From contig NZ_JAAEQH010000123.1 of the NCBI RefSeq assembly GCF_024231755.1, positions 1 through 45,842 on the forward strand: a DNA stretch of 45,842 bases. The letters are read 5' to 3'. The DNA comes from Neptuniibacter sp. GTDB lineage: Bacteria > Pseudomonadota > Gammaproteobacteria > Pseudomonadales > Balneatricaceae. This document shows, piece by piece, positions 25,432-34,185 of this stretch; the stretch's first letter is position 1, and each line of letters begins with the position of its first letter. Below the pieces are notes generated by a model. That model did no database searches and was not told the DNA's origin. It worked only from the letters and a program-made list of their open reading frames with translations. A program made the translations under genes and the position numbers.

Positions 25432-25683
25432 ATGCTTTTACATCTACTCGAATTTCTGTTTTTATTAGTGGCGCCTGGTTGGATGCAGGATCGCACGCCC
25501 GATGAAGGACACTTCTATCGTCGTTTCTTCACTAAGAAACACAGAGCTAAACGCAGTAAAGCAAAGCTGTTATGGATTGGTATGCTGTCGCTGATGCTGT
25601 TGTTTCCATACCCACCTCTAATCGTAACTATGTTCCTGTTTACTACATTTTTGACCTTCAGTTTGATGGATGAAACAAACTGA
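25432..25683 (+). CDS. Small membrane protein
   Basis: 83 residues with two hydrophobic segments: residues 1-17 and ~44-75 (LLWIGMLSLMLLFPYPPLIVTMFLFTTFL), separated by a basic loop (RRFFTKKHRAKRSKAK). Not recognised. 47 bases after the ATP-NAD-kinase-like gene and on the same strand, so probably part of that unit. Ribosome site is weak. Confidence 0.5.
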   Translation: MLLHLLEFLFLLVAPGWMQDRTPDEGHFYRRFFTKKHRAKRSKAKLLWIGMLSLMLLFPYPPLIVTMFLFTTFLTFSLMDETN

Positions 25684-25781
25684 AATATTTTTGTCACCTA
25701 TCCTAAACCTTCTTGTCACATTGGTTCAGTACAGTCTTCGCCAGAATTTTAAGTGTACTGAATTTCAATGAGGCTTCTCCC

Positions 25782-26351
25782 ATGAAAAAACTGATTACAG
25801 GCGCACTGGTTGCAGGTGCTATGGTTGCTCTGACAGGCTGTCACACTCACCAGGCTAAGCCTGAAGCAGTTGAAAAAAAGGCTGCTGTTAATCTAAACAA
25901 CGATGATCTGTACGAAGTAATGCATGAAGGTCGTCACTATGTATTTGATGATTTTGCTACTTATCAGTCTTTTCTGACAGTTGGTGAAACTTCATACCGT
26001 AAAGTTTTCATCGCGGGTGGCCCAAAAGGTGAAACACTGGTATTCGGCCTGACAGGCAAAGATAAGAAGAAGACTTCCGGTATCGCTGGCATCGATATGT
26101 ACAACGGTAAGCTGGAAGCTGCTGAAAGCTTCTACGGTGAAATGCGTGGCGAAGATGGCCGTCTGTACGTATTCAGTACACTGGAAGATATGGAAGACGT
26201 ACGTACTGTAGGCGAAGCTCCATACCGTTTCACTCAGATCGCTGCAGGCCCACAGGGTCAGACAGTTGTATTTGTACTGAACAAAAGCAACAAGAAAAAA
26301 CAGCCTGTTGCTCTGATGGCTAAGTTCAAAGAGATGAACAACATGAAGTAA
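25782..26351 (+). CDS. Lipoprotein with an internal duplication
   Basis: 189 residues from the ATG at 25782 (MKKLITGALVAGAMVALTGC; lipobox LTGC, GAGG upstream). A longer frame from 25713 would bury the signal peptide, so I reject it. The mature part is two related units: DLYEVMHEGRHYVFDDFATYQSF...VGETSYR...IAGGPKGETLVFGL and SFYGEMRGEDGRLYVFSTLEDMEDV...VGEAPYR...IAAGPQGQTVVFVL. Each is a ~55-residue strand-rich repeat closed by K-rich GKDKKK or SNKKK. Function unknown. A bidirectional terminator follows. Confidence 0.8.
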   Translation: MKKLITGALVAGAMVALTGCHTHQAKPEAVEKKAAVNLNNDDLYEVMHEGRHYVFDDFATYQSFLTVGETSYRKVFIAGGPKGETLVFGLTGKDKKKTSGIAGIDMYNGKLEAAESFYGEMRGEDGRLYVFSTLEDMEDVRTVGEAPYRFTQIAAGPQGQTVVFVLNKSNKKKQPVALMAKFKEMNNMK

Positions 26352-26365
26352 GTTTTACTTCTTAC

Positions 26366-26405
26366 AAAAAAGCCCGCAGCTCTGATAGAGCATGCGGGCT
26401 TTTTT
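26366..26405. terminator. Bidirectional terminator
   Basis: A-run, GCCCGC stem, GCGGGC, T-run between convergent genes; serves the lipoprotein (+) and yeeN-type gene (-). Confidence 0.92.
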
Positions 26406-26421
26406 ATGTCTGAAATATCAA

Positions 26422-27138
26422 TTAGATTTCAGCGTTATGATAAATGTTCTGAACATCGTCCAGGTCATTCAGCATATCGATAAATTTCTCAAACATTGGC
26501 ACATCATCACCAGAAACCGGTGATGCATTGTGAGGTACGAATTGGATTTCATCCACGTCCAGATCCAGACCTTCAATGTTATCTGTTAGTGCTTTTTTCG
26601 CTTTAAAATATTCAGTATGCGGTGCAAAGACTGTGATTTTCCCATCTTCTGCTTCGATGTCGGTAACATCAACATCTTCCATCATCAGCGCTTCCAGCAC
26701 AGCATCTTCGTCATCACCATCGAACACAAAGATCGCACTGTGATCGAACATGTGGCTCACACTGCCCTGAGAACCGATCTTACATTTGGTCTTGTTGAAG
26801 CAGTTACGCACATCACCAAAAGTACGGTTAGGGTTGTCAGTCAGGCATTCCACGATAACCATGCAGCCACCTGGGCCAAAACCTTCGTAACGTGCTTCAG
26901 AGAAGTCTTCACCGCCGCCGCCTTTAGCTTTATCTAAGGCTTTATCGATAACGTGTGCAGGAACCTGAGCTTTCTTCGCACGCTCAATTAAGCCCGCTAG
27001 TGCCAAGTTGCCTTCGACTTCGATACCACCGGATTTAGCTGTTACATAGATTTCACGGCTGAATTTACTGTAAACCTTTGCCTTGGCATCAGATGTTTTT
27101 GCCATCGACTCTTTGCGGTTTTGATAGGCTCGACCCAT
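26422..27138 (-). CDS. yeeN: YebC/PmpR family protein, YeeN type
   Basis: 238 residues of the TACO1/YebC family. YebC members help translation of stalling motifs and some are annotated as regulators. [26 protein letters not shown] at the N-terminus, [31 protein letters not shown] in domain 1 and [23 protein letters not shown] are diagnostic. The shortened 'KVYSKF' start and 'AKAKV' match the YeeN paralogue rather than canonical YebC. Start ATG has GGAAG upstream. Confidence 0.9.
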   Translation of the reverse strand: MGRAYQNRKESMAKTSDAKAKVYSKFSREIYVTAKSGGIEVEGNLALAGLIERAKKAQVPAHVIDKALDKAKGGGGEDFSEARYEGFGPGGCMVIVECLTDNPNRTFGDVRNCFNKTKCKIGSQGSVSHMFDHSAIFVFDGDDEDAVLEALMMEDVDVTDIEAEDGKITVFAPHTEYFKAKKALTDNIEGLDLDVDEIQFVPHNASPVSGDDVPMFEKFIDMLNDLDDVQNIYHNAEI

Positions 27139-27257
27139 TGTGATCTTCCATAGACTGCTTAAAAGGGGAAAATTCTACCGTGTAGCGGCGCGAGTTTAAA
27201 CCTCAAGGGCTGGGATATTGAAGAGTTTTCTACTAAACGGTTGGCAGCTTTATCAAG

Positions 27258-28154
27258 CTATCCAGGTAGTTTTCTCTGTTTAGGGTACAGGGCATAGAGT
27301 TCGATAACATACATTAGAAGGTCGGCGGCGATCTTTAAAAGCAAAAACAGCAACACACCCAGCATAGTGCCGGCAAACATACCTCCTATGATAATCATCA
27401 GATGCATAGGTACTATTCTGGCGTAGGGCAGGAACATCATTGTTCCAATATTAGGTCTTCTGTCTCTATCTTCTCTAATGTCGTCTTTTACGCTCGCCCA
27501 TTGCTGAACTGCAAATACCAAGGAGAGCAGGATGGTGGAGAACCAGGGCAGGTTTTGCATGTTGTATTGGGCAATGAGAAATATTCCATAGCCGAAATGG
27601 AAAAAACCAAAATGAATCAGGAAGAAAATCGCGACCTGTTTTTTAGCTTGCGGAGTTTCTTTTACCGGTTTGCCATTCATCTTAAAGCCACTTGGATCAA
27701 ACTGTTCCAGATTCAGCATTCTGATGAAATTACCGGCTCCGATCATGATGCTCTGGGCCAGATAGATGGTCATAAGATAGTGCAGTTCCCAGCCTTCAAA
27801 CAACGCAACTAATAAGGTGATCAGGTTTGCTGCTAGTAACGACCAGACGCCTTTATCTTGTTTCATGACCGCGGAAAAACCAGCAGGATAAGTCAGATTG
27901 GATCTAAGGGTAGCTTTTGAGGGGGTAACGTTATTTTGTAGCCCCCTTTGTGAAGAAGCGGATTCAGAAAAAGAGTGGGTGCTTTCTGTTTTATTGGCCT
28001 CTTTTATATTGCCCTCTGTTTTATGCACAATGTTGGCCTTAACTTCCTGATCCTGCTCATCTTCATGCTTAGGCAGAAGTCTGTGGCAATGAGGGCAATA
28101 AATTGCGCCAGTCTTCTCGATTGTCTTATGACAGTGAGGGCAAGACTTATGCAT
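27258..28154 (-). CDS. Zinc-ribbon plus DUF6498 membrane protein
   Basis: 298 residues. The N-terminus is a CxxC zinc ribbon (CPHCHKTIEKTGAIYCPHCHRLLP, cysteines 5, 8, 20 and 23, with nearby histidines). A ~60-residue charged, low-complexity linker follows, then about six transmembrane helices. WSLLAANLITLLVALFEGWELHYLMTIYLAQSIMIGAGNFIRML matches the DUF6498 pattern. A cytoplasmic zinc ribbon fused to this membrane domain could sense or recruit; function unknown. Confidence 0.7.
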   Translation of the reverse strand: MHKSCPHCHKTIEKTGAIYCPHCHRLLPKHEDEQDQEVKANIVHKTEGNIKEANKTESTHSFSESASSQRGLQNNVTPSKATLRSNLTYPAGFSAVMKQDKGVWSLLAANLITLLVALFEGWELHYLMTIYLAQSIMIGAGNFIRMLNLEQFDPSGFKMNGKPVKETPQAKKQVAIFFLIHFGFFHFGYGIFLIAQYNMQNLPWFSTILLSLVFAVQQWASVKDDIREDRDRRPNIGTMMFLPYARIVPMHLMIIIGGMFAGTMLGVLLFLLLKIAADLLMYVIELYALYPKQRKLPG

Positions 28155-28194
28155 AGATCGCTCTGCACGGATATTTGAATAGATTTCTAAAAGA

Positions 28195-29871
28195 TTACTT
28201 GCTTCTGCATGCGAGCACCATGGCCCAGAACTCAGAAAAATCGTTGACTACGACATCGGGTTTATAGGGGTAACGTTCGGTTCCAGGGAAAATCTTATTT
28301 AGCCAAGGTTGATCCCATTGGGCGCCATTAAAGAACACACTGGTAATGCCTGCGGATTTGGCTGCGATAACGTCAGTGGTGCTATCACCTACGTACCAGA
28401 TCTCTTTCCCTAATTGGCAATTCAGGTTTTCAGCGGCTTTAAGAATCTGATCTGTATGGGGTTTTCGTTGAACAGTATCGTCACCACAGATTTCGGTATC
28501 GAACAGATGCGCCCAACCGTTATCAACCGTATTTAACTCGTGCATAAAAAACTCCCGGTCGCGATTTGTGATAACACCAACCACTAAACCAAGTTTGCGC
28601 AGCCCTGCCAACATATCAGCGACTTTGGGCTCAAAGGGTAGGGCGGTGCCAAAGTATTTTCGGTAGTGGTCGGTGAACCCTTTATGAGCCAGTTTTTTTG
28701 CCACTTCATTATCAGCAAACAATATTTCGAAAATATCAGTGCGGGAGATTTTTCGGTCCAGTTTTATTTTAGGGTGAAGGCTGAGATTATCTCTTACATA
28801 GTCAACCAGACGTTGATCATCTGGAGACTTGCAAGAGGCTGAATCCACCAGGTGTTCCAGTAAGCCCAGCTCACGTAGTTCTTTCAACATATCATCAACT
28901 GCGTGATACATCGCATCCAAAGTATCCACAAGTGTTGCATGCCAGTCGAACAAAACGACCGAAGGATAAGTTAGCGATGCTATGGCTGGGTGCCAGTCGG
29001 GCTCAACGCGTTCTGGTAGGGGTTGGCGCGGGGGTAATCGGGCAGGGCGTTGCTCAACTAGAGTTTGGTCAAAGTGATGTTCTTTACTGTCCAGCACAAT
29101 ATCCAGTAACTCGTCGAAGTCATCCACAATTATCTCAGGGTCAAACTGGTGTTTGGCCTGATTGGAGAAATGTTGTTCAAACCAATGGGGCGACCATAAT
29201 GCACCGTTGTAGAAAACCCGGGTAACACCAGCTTTGGTAGCGGTCATCATATCGGTCACGCTATCGCCTACGTACCAAAGGTGCTTGTCGGTTAGTTCAT
29301 TTACAGCTTTGCTAGCCTGTACCATGGAGTCTGCAGCAGGTTTATAACGCCACATCTCATCGCCACATAGAGTGACATCAAAAAGTTCCTGCCAGCGACC
29401 TCCTTCAACAGAGGCCAACTCAGGATCCAGAAATTCACGGCTGCGATTGGTTACTACACCAATTTTGATACCCAGCTGCTTTAGATAGGTCAGGTATTCA
29501 TACATGCCTGCCTGGAACGGTTTTACACTGCCGTAATGGTTCCGATAACAGTCGTTGTAGGCTTTGTGGGCGATCGCGTTGGCTTCGTCATTGTCTCCAA
29601 ACAGGACCTCAAACACATCGGTACGGGAGATACGCTGTTCAGCGAGAACTCTTGGGTGAAGATGACGGTAAATGCGGATATAGCGAATCAGCTTCTCATC
29701 ATCTTCAGAATTGGCTTCTTCCTCAGGGAGAATATGACGCACCAGATCAAGCTCATCCAATTGAGCCAGCATATCCTCAATGGCGGCATACATCGCTTCA
29801 TGGGTATTGACCAATGTGCCATGCCAGTCGAACAGCATCACTTTGGGGTGGGGGAGTACTAAACCATCCAT
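28195..29871 (-). CDS. Tandem two-domain HAD-superfamily protein
   Basis: 558 residues made of two homologous haloacid-dehalogenase-like domains (about 10-262 and 300-555). Motif I is FDWHGTL (D15, H17) in the first and FDWHATL (D309, H311) in the second, so the usual acid/base aspartate two residues after the nucleophile is histidine in both. Motif II T (VVTNRSREF/VITNRDREF), motif III K (YKPAAD/RKPHTD) and motif IV (GDSVTDMM/GDSTTDVI) are kept. Each carries a helical cap insert with RISRTDVFE[VI]LF. The phosphatase-type substrate is unknown. Start ATG has AGGAG upstream. Confidence 0.85.
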   Translation of the reverse strand: MDGLVLPHPKVMLFDWHGTLVNTHEAMYAAIEDMLAQLDELDLVRHILPEEEANSEDDEKLIRYIRIYRHLHPRVLAEQRISRTDVFEVLFGDNDEANAIAHKAYNDCYRNHYGSVKPFQAGMYEYLTYLKQLGIKIGVVTNRSREFLDPELASVEGGRWQELFDVTLCGDEMWRYKPAADSMVQASKAVNELTDKHLWYVGDSVTDMMTATKAGVTRVFYNGALWSPHWFEQHFSNQAKHQFDPEIIVDDFDELLDIVLDSKEHHFDQTLVEQRPARLPPRQPLPERVEPDWHPAIASLTYPSVVLFDWHATLVDTLDAMYHAVDDMLKELRELGLLEHLVDSASCKSPDDQRLVDYVRDNLSLHPKIKLDRKISRTDIFEILFADNEVAKKLAHKGFTDHYRKYFGTALPFEPKVADMLAGLRKLGLVVGVITNRDREFFMHELNTVDNGWAHLFDTEICGDDTVQRKPHTDQILKAAENLNCQLGKEIWYVGDSTTDVIAAKSAGITSVFFNGAQWDQPWLNKIFPGTERYPYKPDVVVNDFSEFWAMVLACRSK

Positions 29872-30030
29872 AACCTATCTCCTCATCCAGCAAACAGTGG
29901 GCTATAGAGATCAGTATAGTCAGGATCATCGTGGCCAATAATTTAAAGCGGTTTAAATTCTAAAGTTGAGATTCCAGATAATTGAATTAAGTATGTTTAT
30001 GCCAGAGATCTTGCTCTACTAGCTCTTTGG

Positions 30031-30591
30031 TTATTCGGATTGAATCCCTTTGAAGAGAGTTTGTATAAGTTGCTGTTCGATTTGCTCTTGGCTCATCATT
30101 TTTTGCGAAAGCATCCAGGACGCGCTGTAAAGCATGCTGTCTAAGACTGAGACTATCCAGTCTGGGGTTAAATCTGAATTGAGTTCACCCTCGCTTTGTC
30201 CCTGAATTATCCACTGTTTAATCGTACTCATCTGCTTCTCATACAGCTCCAGAAACGTCTGATCAAGTTCCACCAGAGTCCATACCATCTGCAGAAAATG
30301 GAAGCGGTCGGCGAGTGGCAGCAAGGATGTGATCATTTTTCGGATAGCGCTTTTACCCTCATATTCACCGGAGAGAATGGGTTCCATCCCTTCTTGAATA
30401 AGATCTAATGACTCAATAGCAATGGCGGATATCAAATCTTCCCGAGTAGGGAAGTGTCTATACAGCGTTGCGCGCCCAACATTAGCTTGGCTAGCTATTT
30501 CGCTTAAAGACGCATGTGGATTGAGTAGTAACACCTGAAAGCTTGCATCCAGCAGCGCTCGCTGTGATTTTTTTATCCGTCTATCAGTCAC
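30031..30591 (-). CDS. TetR-family transcriptional regulator
   Basis: 186 residues, GTG start with AGGATT upstream. The N-terminal helix-turn-helix is clear (HASLSEIASQANVGRATLYRHFPTREDLI). The C-terminus is the ligand-binding helical domain. It is divergent from the Rieske oxygenase, and the 88-base gap holds overlapping palindromes suited to TetR binding, so it likely represses the oxygenase operon and itself. Confidence 0.9.
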   Translation of the reverse strand: MTDRRIKKSQRALLDASFQVLLLNPHASLSEIASQANVGRATLYRHFPTREDLISAIAIESLDLIQEGMEPILSGEYEGKSAIRKMITSLLPLADRFHFLQMVWTLVELDQTFLELYEKQMSTIKQWIIQGQSEGELNSDLTPDWIVSVLDSMLYSASWMLSQKMMSQEQIEQQLIQTLFKGIQSE

Positions 30592-30617
30592 GGTTTAATC
30601 CTGTAGTGAGACAGTGC

Positions 30618-30661
30618 TGTATCATAAATGTTCTTCTGATATGATACACGAGTGTTTCATA
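30618..30661. promoter_or_regulatory. TetR-type operator between tetR and the oxygenase
   Basis: TATGATACAC-GA-GTGTTTCATA (30640-30661) is a palindrome with one mismatch per arm and a 2-base centre. A further inverted repeat, TGTATCATA/TATGATACA (30618-30626, 30640-30648), shares its left arm. Both lie in the divergent gap. Confidence 0.7.
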
Positions 30662-30679
30662 TTTTTTAAGGGTCTGAAT

Positions 30680-31828
30680 ATGACAAAACTTTTTGAACAA
30701 TATAAGGAAGCAGCCAGACAGCCTCTGGGTGATGCATGTAGCTTGCCTTTTTCTGTTTATAAAGATGGCCAGGTTGCAGAACTGGAAGCCGAAAAAATCT
30801 TCCATCAACAATGGGTTTTTGTCTGTGCTACAGGCATGTTAGCCGAGGTAGGTAACTATTTTGCCTTTACCCTGGCGGGGGAATCGATTGCTGTAGTGCA
30901 TGGCAAGGATGGTCATATTCGGGCAATGTCTAATAACTGCAGTCATCGCGGTACACCCTTGTTGTCTTCAGGATTTGGTCACATTGAGAAAAATATTGTG
31001 TGCCCTTACCACGCTTGGACTTATGCTGATAATGGTGAACTCAAAGGTGTCCCTTTTGATGCAGCAAAATGTGTTGATAAGCAGAGACATGAATTGCCTA
31101 AGTACGCTTTGCAAGAGTTGATGGGGTTATTGTTTATTAATTTGTCTGATAACCCTAGTGATCTCTTGAGCAGTTTGAACGGGATCAATCCTTATCTGAA
31201 GCACTATCAAGTTGAGCGTTTTACCCAAGCCTATGGCGGGGCTTGCGAACATTGGAACAGCAACTGGAAACTGGCTGTTGAAAACGGGATCGAGAGTTAC
31301 CACCTGTTTATGGTTCACCGCGATACGCTGGAGATTAATACGCCTAGTAAGAAAGCCTATTACATTGCCGGGGATGCTAACTGGAGTCTGACGGGTGGTG
31401 AGATTGTAGAGAAGCGTAGCGTCCTATCAAAACTGTTCTCTGGCAATACCCCGGAACCGCTTAATCACTATATGCTGATTTTCCTGCCCCCGGGGTTTAT
31501 CGGAATTCTTACATATGAATCATTTGACTGGATTGCTGTTACACCTGATGGGCCGGAGCATTGCTTTGTTCAAGGCGGAGGAATGGCAGAACATGCGCCC
31601 GATAAAAATGATAAAGCTGGTGAAGAATTTGCCGCAGCGTTTTTGCAGGAAGACAAGGATATCTGCGAGCTGGTCCAGAGTGGGATGGGCTCGAAGCACC
31701 ATAAAGGAGGTACGCTATTGGATGTAGAGCGTATCGTGATCGATTTTCATCAGTATCTGGCTAAGCATTTATTTCAGGTGCCTGTCAGTGGTTTTCATGA
31801 AACTGATGCTGCTGAAATGTTTAAATAA
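30680..31828 (+). CDS. Rieske non-haem iron oxygenase, alpha subunit
   Basis: 382 residues from ATG 30680 (AAGGG upstream); a longer frame from 30614 would cover the operator. The Rieske cluster ligands are C87-x-H89 (CSHRGTPL) and C108-x2-H111 (CPYHAW). The catalytic iron site is NWKLAVENGIESYHLFMVH, H208 and H213, with a later acidic ligand in the QEDKD region. Related enzymes dihydroxylate or demethylate aromatic or quaternary-amine substrates; substrate not evident. The reductase is not in the window. A TetR regulator is divergent. Confidence 0.9.
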   Translation: MTKLFEQYKEAARQPLGDACSLPFSVYKDGQVAELEAEKIFHQQWVFVCATGMLAEVGNYFAFTLAGESIAVVHGKDGHIRAMSNNCSHRGTPLLSSGFGHIEKNIVCPYHAWTYADNGELKGVPFDAAKCVDKQRHELPKYALQELMGLLFINLSDNPSDLLSSLNGINPYLKHYQVERFTQAYGGACEHWNSNWKLAVENGIESYHLFMVHRDTLEINTPSKKAYYIAGDANWSLTGGEIVEKRSVLSKLFSGNTPEPLNHYMLIFLPPGFIGILTYESFDWIAVTPDGPEHCFVQGGGMAEHAPDKNDKAGEEFAAAFLQEDKDICELVQSGMGSKHHKGGTLLDVERIVIDFHQYLAKHLFQVPVSGFHETDAAEMFK

Positions 31829-31844
31829 TTAGCAAGGACGAAAC

Positions 31845-32426
31845 ATGATACGTGCCATTCTTTATGCATCTCTGATCTGTGCTGTCATGACTCTAGGTCT
31901 GGTGGCTTTAGATCTTCATACAGCCAAGGCAGAACCTTTTTCTGATGCTGTACAAGAACTACCAGGGGGTGAAAAGCAAGCTACGAATAGGTCTGCTGCC
32001 CTCAAGACGGGAAATGATCTGGAAGCTAAACCGAGTGAAAGTCAGGTAAGTAAAAGAGCAGAACATGTTAGTGTGACTGCTGTAATCAAAGGGCTTCGAA
32101 ATTCCAGGGGGCAGATCATCGCTCAGCTATTCGATCAACCGGACGCTTTTAATAATGAGCGTTATGATCAAGGCATCCAAACTATTATCAAATCAGCAGA
32201 GAATTTCACTGGAGAACTACATTTCAGTCAGCTACCGCCTGGTGAATATGCGCTGGTGATGTTCCATGATGAAAACAGTAATCACCAGTTTGATCAGACC
32301 GGCACTGCAATCGAAGGCTATTCATTCTCAAATAACGTTGGGAAGATGGCCCCGGCTAATTTTTCGCAGGCAGCCTTTCGTGTTGCTGAAGATAAGATAC
32401 TTATTATTAACCTGATATATCACTAA
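31845..32426 (+). CDS. DUF2141 exported protein
   Basis: 193 residues with a signal peptide/anchor (SLICAVMTLGLVALDLHTAKA). The DUF2141 domain follows from ~residue 75: VSVTAVIKGLRNSRGQIIAQLF, FTGELHFSQLPPGEYALVMFHDENSNHQFDQTG, EGYSFSNNVG. The DENSN-x-x-x-D stretch resembles a calcium-type loop. 16 bases after the oxygenase gene, so probably in its operon. Confidence 0.8.
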   Translation: MIRAILYASLICAVMTLGLVALDLHTAKAEPFSDAVQELPGGEKQATNRSAALKTGNDLEAKPSESQVSKRAEHVSVTAVIKGLRNSRGQIIAQLFDQPDAFNNERYDQGIQTIIKSAENFTGELHFSQLPPGEYALVMFHDENSNHQFDQTGTAIEGYSFSNNVGKMAPANFSQAAFRVAEDKILIINLIYH

Positions 32427-32437
32427 GGACTGTGTTT

Positions 32438-32821
32438 ATGGCAACTTCAGCACCTAATAGTGTGAAAGTTAACGCTCCTCGCCCTGTAAGTGAGTCGGCT
32501 AATACTAGTCAGAACCCATCAACAAATGTAGATAGGGATTTGCCTTGGAAGACTTTCCTTGGCCTGGGCCTAATTTTCATCGAATTAGTGCTCAATACCG
32601 GCATTATCTGGGGAGTATTTATGCTTCTCTGGGCTGTGATGGGAATCAGCTCGGGGCAAACCTATATTCTTGAAATATTAGAACGCCGAGCACACCCGAT
32701 TCTGTTTTGGGTCACCATCCATTTATGGCTATATATTGCGGCTTTCTTCTTTATGAGTAACCCGCATATTTATGCTTTCTGCCAAATGCTGATCGTCAAT
32801 ACCGGGGCCTTATTCAGCTAG
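32438..32821 (+). CDS. Small integral membrane protein
   Basis: 127 residues from the ATG at 32438 (AAGGA 8 bases upstream); a GTG at 32432 is less likely. A disordered N-terminus (~40 residues, S/N/P-rich) precedes two or three hydrophobic helices (FLGLGLIFIELVLNTGIIWGVFMLLWAV and HPILFWVTIHLWLYIAAFFFM). Not recognised. Third gene of the oxygenase/DUF2141 unit. Confidence 0.6.
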   Translation: MATSAPNSVKVNAPRPVSESANTSQNPSTNVDRDLPWKTFLGLGLIFIELVLNTGIIWGVFMLLWAVMGISSGQTYILEILERRAHPILFWVTIHLWLYIAAFFFMSNPHIYAFCQMLIVNTGALFS

Positions 32822-32919
32822 GAAATATTCGAGCAGTCATAGAGAGAAATCCTGCCGGCGTCCACACAAATGTCTTAGTACCTCCAGAAGGTTTGCCGCC
32901 TGAAAGGGGGGTAAATTTA

Positions 32920-32945
32920 AGATCTAATAAGGCTTCAGTCGCGTA
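32920..32945 (+). promoter_or_regulatory. Shared-regulon promoter, sigma factor gene
   Basis: AGATC (32920-32924), 17 bases, CGTA (32942-32945), 26 bases before the sigma-factor start. Same two-block element as at four other genes in the cluster; suggests auto- or ECF-type control. Confidence 0.6.
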
Positions 32946-32971
32946 ACTAACAAAACATAGTTAGGTGACAC

Positions 32972-34177
32972 ATGAACGATTTAGATTTTGATGGATTACA
33001 GATAAATCCCTCCATTAATAATATCTCTGAAGCCACTTCCTTAGATATTTATGGCCAACAGATTTCCAGAATAGAGCTTTTAAGTATTCATGAAGAGAGA
33101 ACCCTGGGTAAGCAAATGGGTGATGAAATGTCGGCAATTATTTGCGGCATTTGTAATTCTGCTTATGGTTTGGATCAACTGGCAACGGTTATAGAAAAAT
33201 ATCTCCAGAGTTATCAAGGGAGTGACGGTTCAGCAACAAAGCGCTGGAAATATGAAGTTGAACCGACATACCTAGGTAATCTCGCTATCACCCTCATAGA
33301 TACTTTGTCGGTAATGCTCTTTTTACACGAAGACTCCAAGGACCAAAGTAATGTTAAACGTAATCTTATAACTCTACTGCAAAACCTCTCTCTGGGGCGT
33401 CAGCAACTTGTAGAAATTGCTGAGCAGATCATAAAGGATGCACCTCATTTAAAAGCCCACCTTAATCGTTATTACAATCATCGTGCTGAGCTTATTGAGA
33501 AGAATCTAAGGCTGGTTTACAGCGTTGCGAGCCGTTTCAAAAGTAGTGGCGTTTCTTATGAGGATCTTATTCAGGAAGGTAACGTAGGTTTACTCAAAGC
33601 GGCTGATCTGTTCAATTTTAATAAAGGGTTTCGTTTCTCTACTTATGCTTTTTGGTGTATCCAGAATGTCTTGAAAACTGCACTTCAAAAGAAATATCAC
33701 ACTATTTCCCGGCCAAGTTATCTACAAGAAAAACTCAGCATTATCAAAAATGTAAGTTCACGTTACCTCAATGAATATGGGAAGAAGCCAAGCATTGATG
33801 AGCTTTCAACATTGACGGGTATACCTATTGCAACACTAGAGAAGATTAATTCCTTCCCGGAACAACCTGTTTCGCTGAACCAGGGTATCGGAAGTGATGA
33901 GGAATCTTCTATGCTGGAATCGCTATTGCCGGATGGAAAGGACAAAACGGAGTCTCTTTCGGAGCAACGGCTCAAGCGCAGGTTATTAGATAGAATCTGT
34001 CGAAAATTGTCAGACAGGGAATATTTGGTTTTAAAAATGCGTTTTGGTATCGATTGCAGAACTGAGCACACCTTAGAAGAAATTTCTAATCAGCTTAACG
34101 TCAGTATTGAACGAGTCAGACAGTTACAGAAAAATGCTTTAGTGAAACTTCAGGAGTGCGATGATTCTGGGTTTTAG
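32972..34177 (+). CDS. Sigma-70 family RNA polymerase sigma factor (group 2/3)
   Basis: 401 residues. Region 1.2-like start (SLDIYGQQISRIELLSIHEERTLGKQM), an unusual ~120-residue variable insert, then region 2 (NLRLVYSVASRFKSSGVSYEDLIQEGNVGLLKAADLF ... RFSTYAFWCIQNVLKTALQ, 178-240), region 3 (~250-320) and region 4 (LDRICRKLSDREYLVLKMRFGI ... TLEEISNQLNVSIERVRQLQKNAL, 338-391). It lacks region 1.1, so it is an alternative factor rather than RpoD, and it is not the usual RpoS. It is convergent with the photolyase gene (8 bases between stops) and heads a cluster sharing one promoter type. Confidence 0.88.
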   Translation: MNDLDFDGLQINPSINNISEATSLDIYGQQISRIELLSIHEERTLGKQMGDEMSAIICGICNSAYGLDQLATVIEKYLQSYQGSDGSATKRWKYEVEPTYLGNLAITLIDTLSVMLFLHEDSKDQSNVKRNLITLLQNLSLGRQQLVEIAEQIIKDAPHLKAHLNRYYNHRAELIEKNLRLVYSVASRFKSSGVSYEDLIQEGNVGLLKAADLFNFNKGFRFSTYAFWCIQNVLKTALQKKYHTISRPSYLQEKLSIIKNVSSRYLNEYGKKPSIDELSTLTGIPIATLEKINSFPEQPVSLNQGIGSDEESSMLESLLPDGKDKTESLSEQRLKRRLLDRICRKLSDREYLVLKMRFGIDCRTEHTLEEISNQLNVSIERVRQLQKNALVKLQECDDSGF

Positions 34178-34185
34178 TTTGGTGT

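Noticed and set aside
25713..25781. Upstream start for the repeat lipoprotein
   Set aside because: The extra residues precede a perfect lipoprotein signal beginning at the ATG at 25782 with its own ribosome site.
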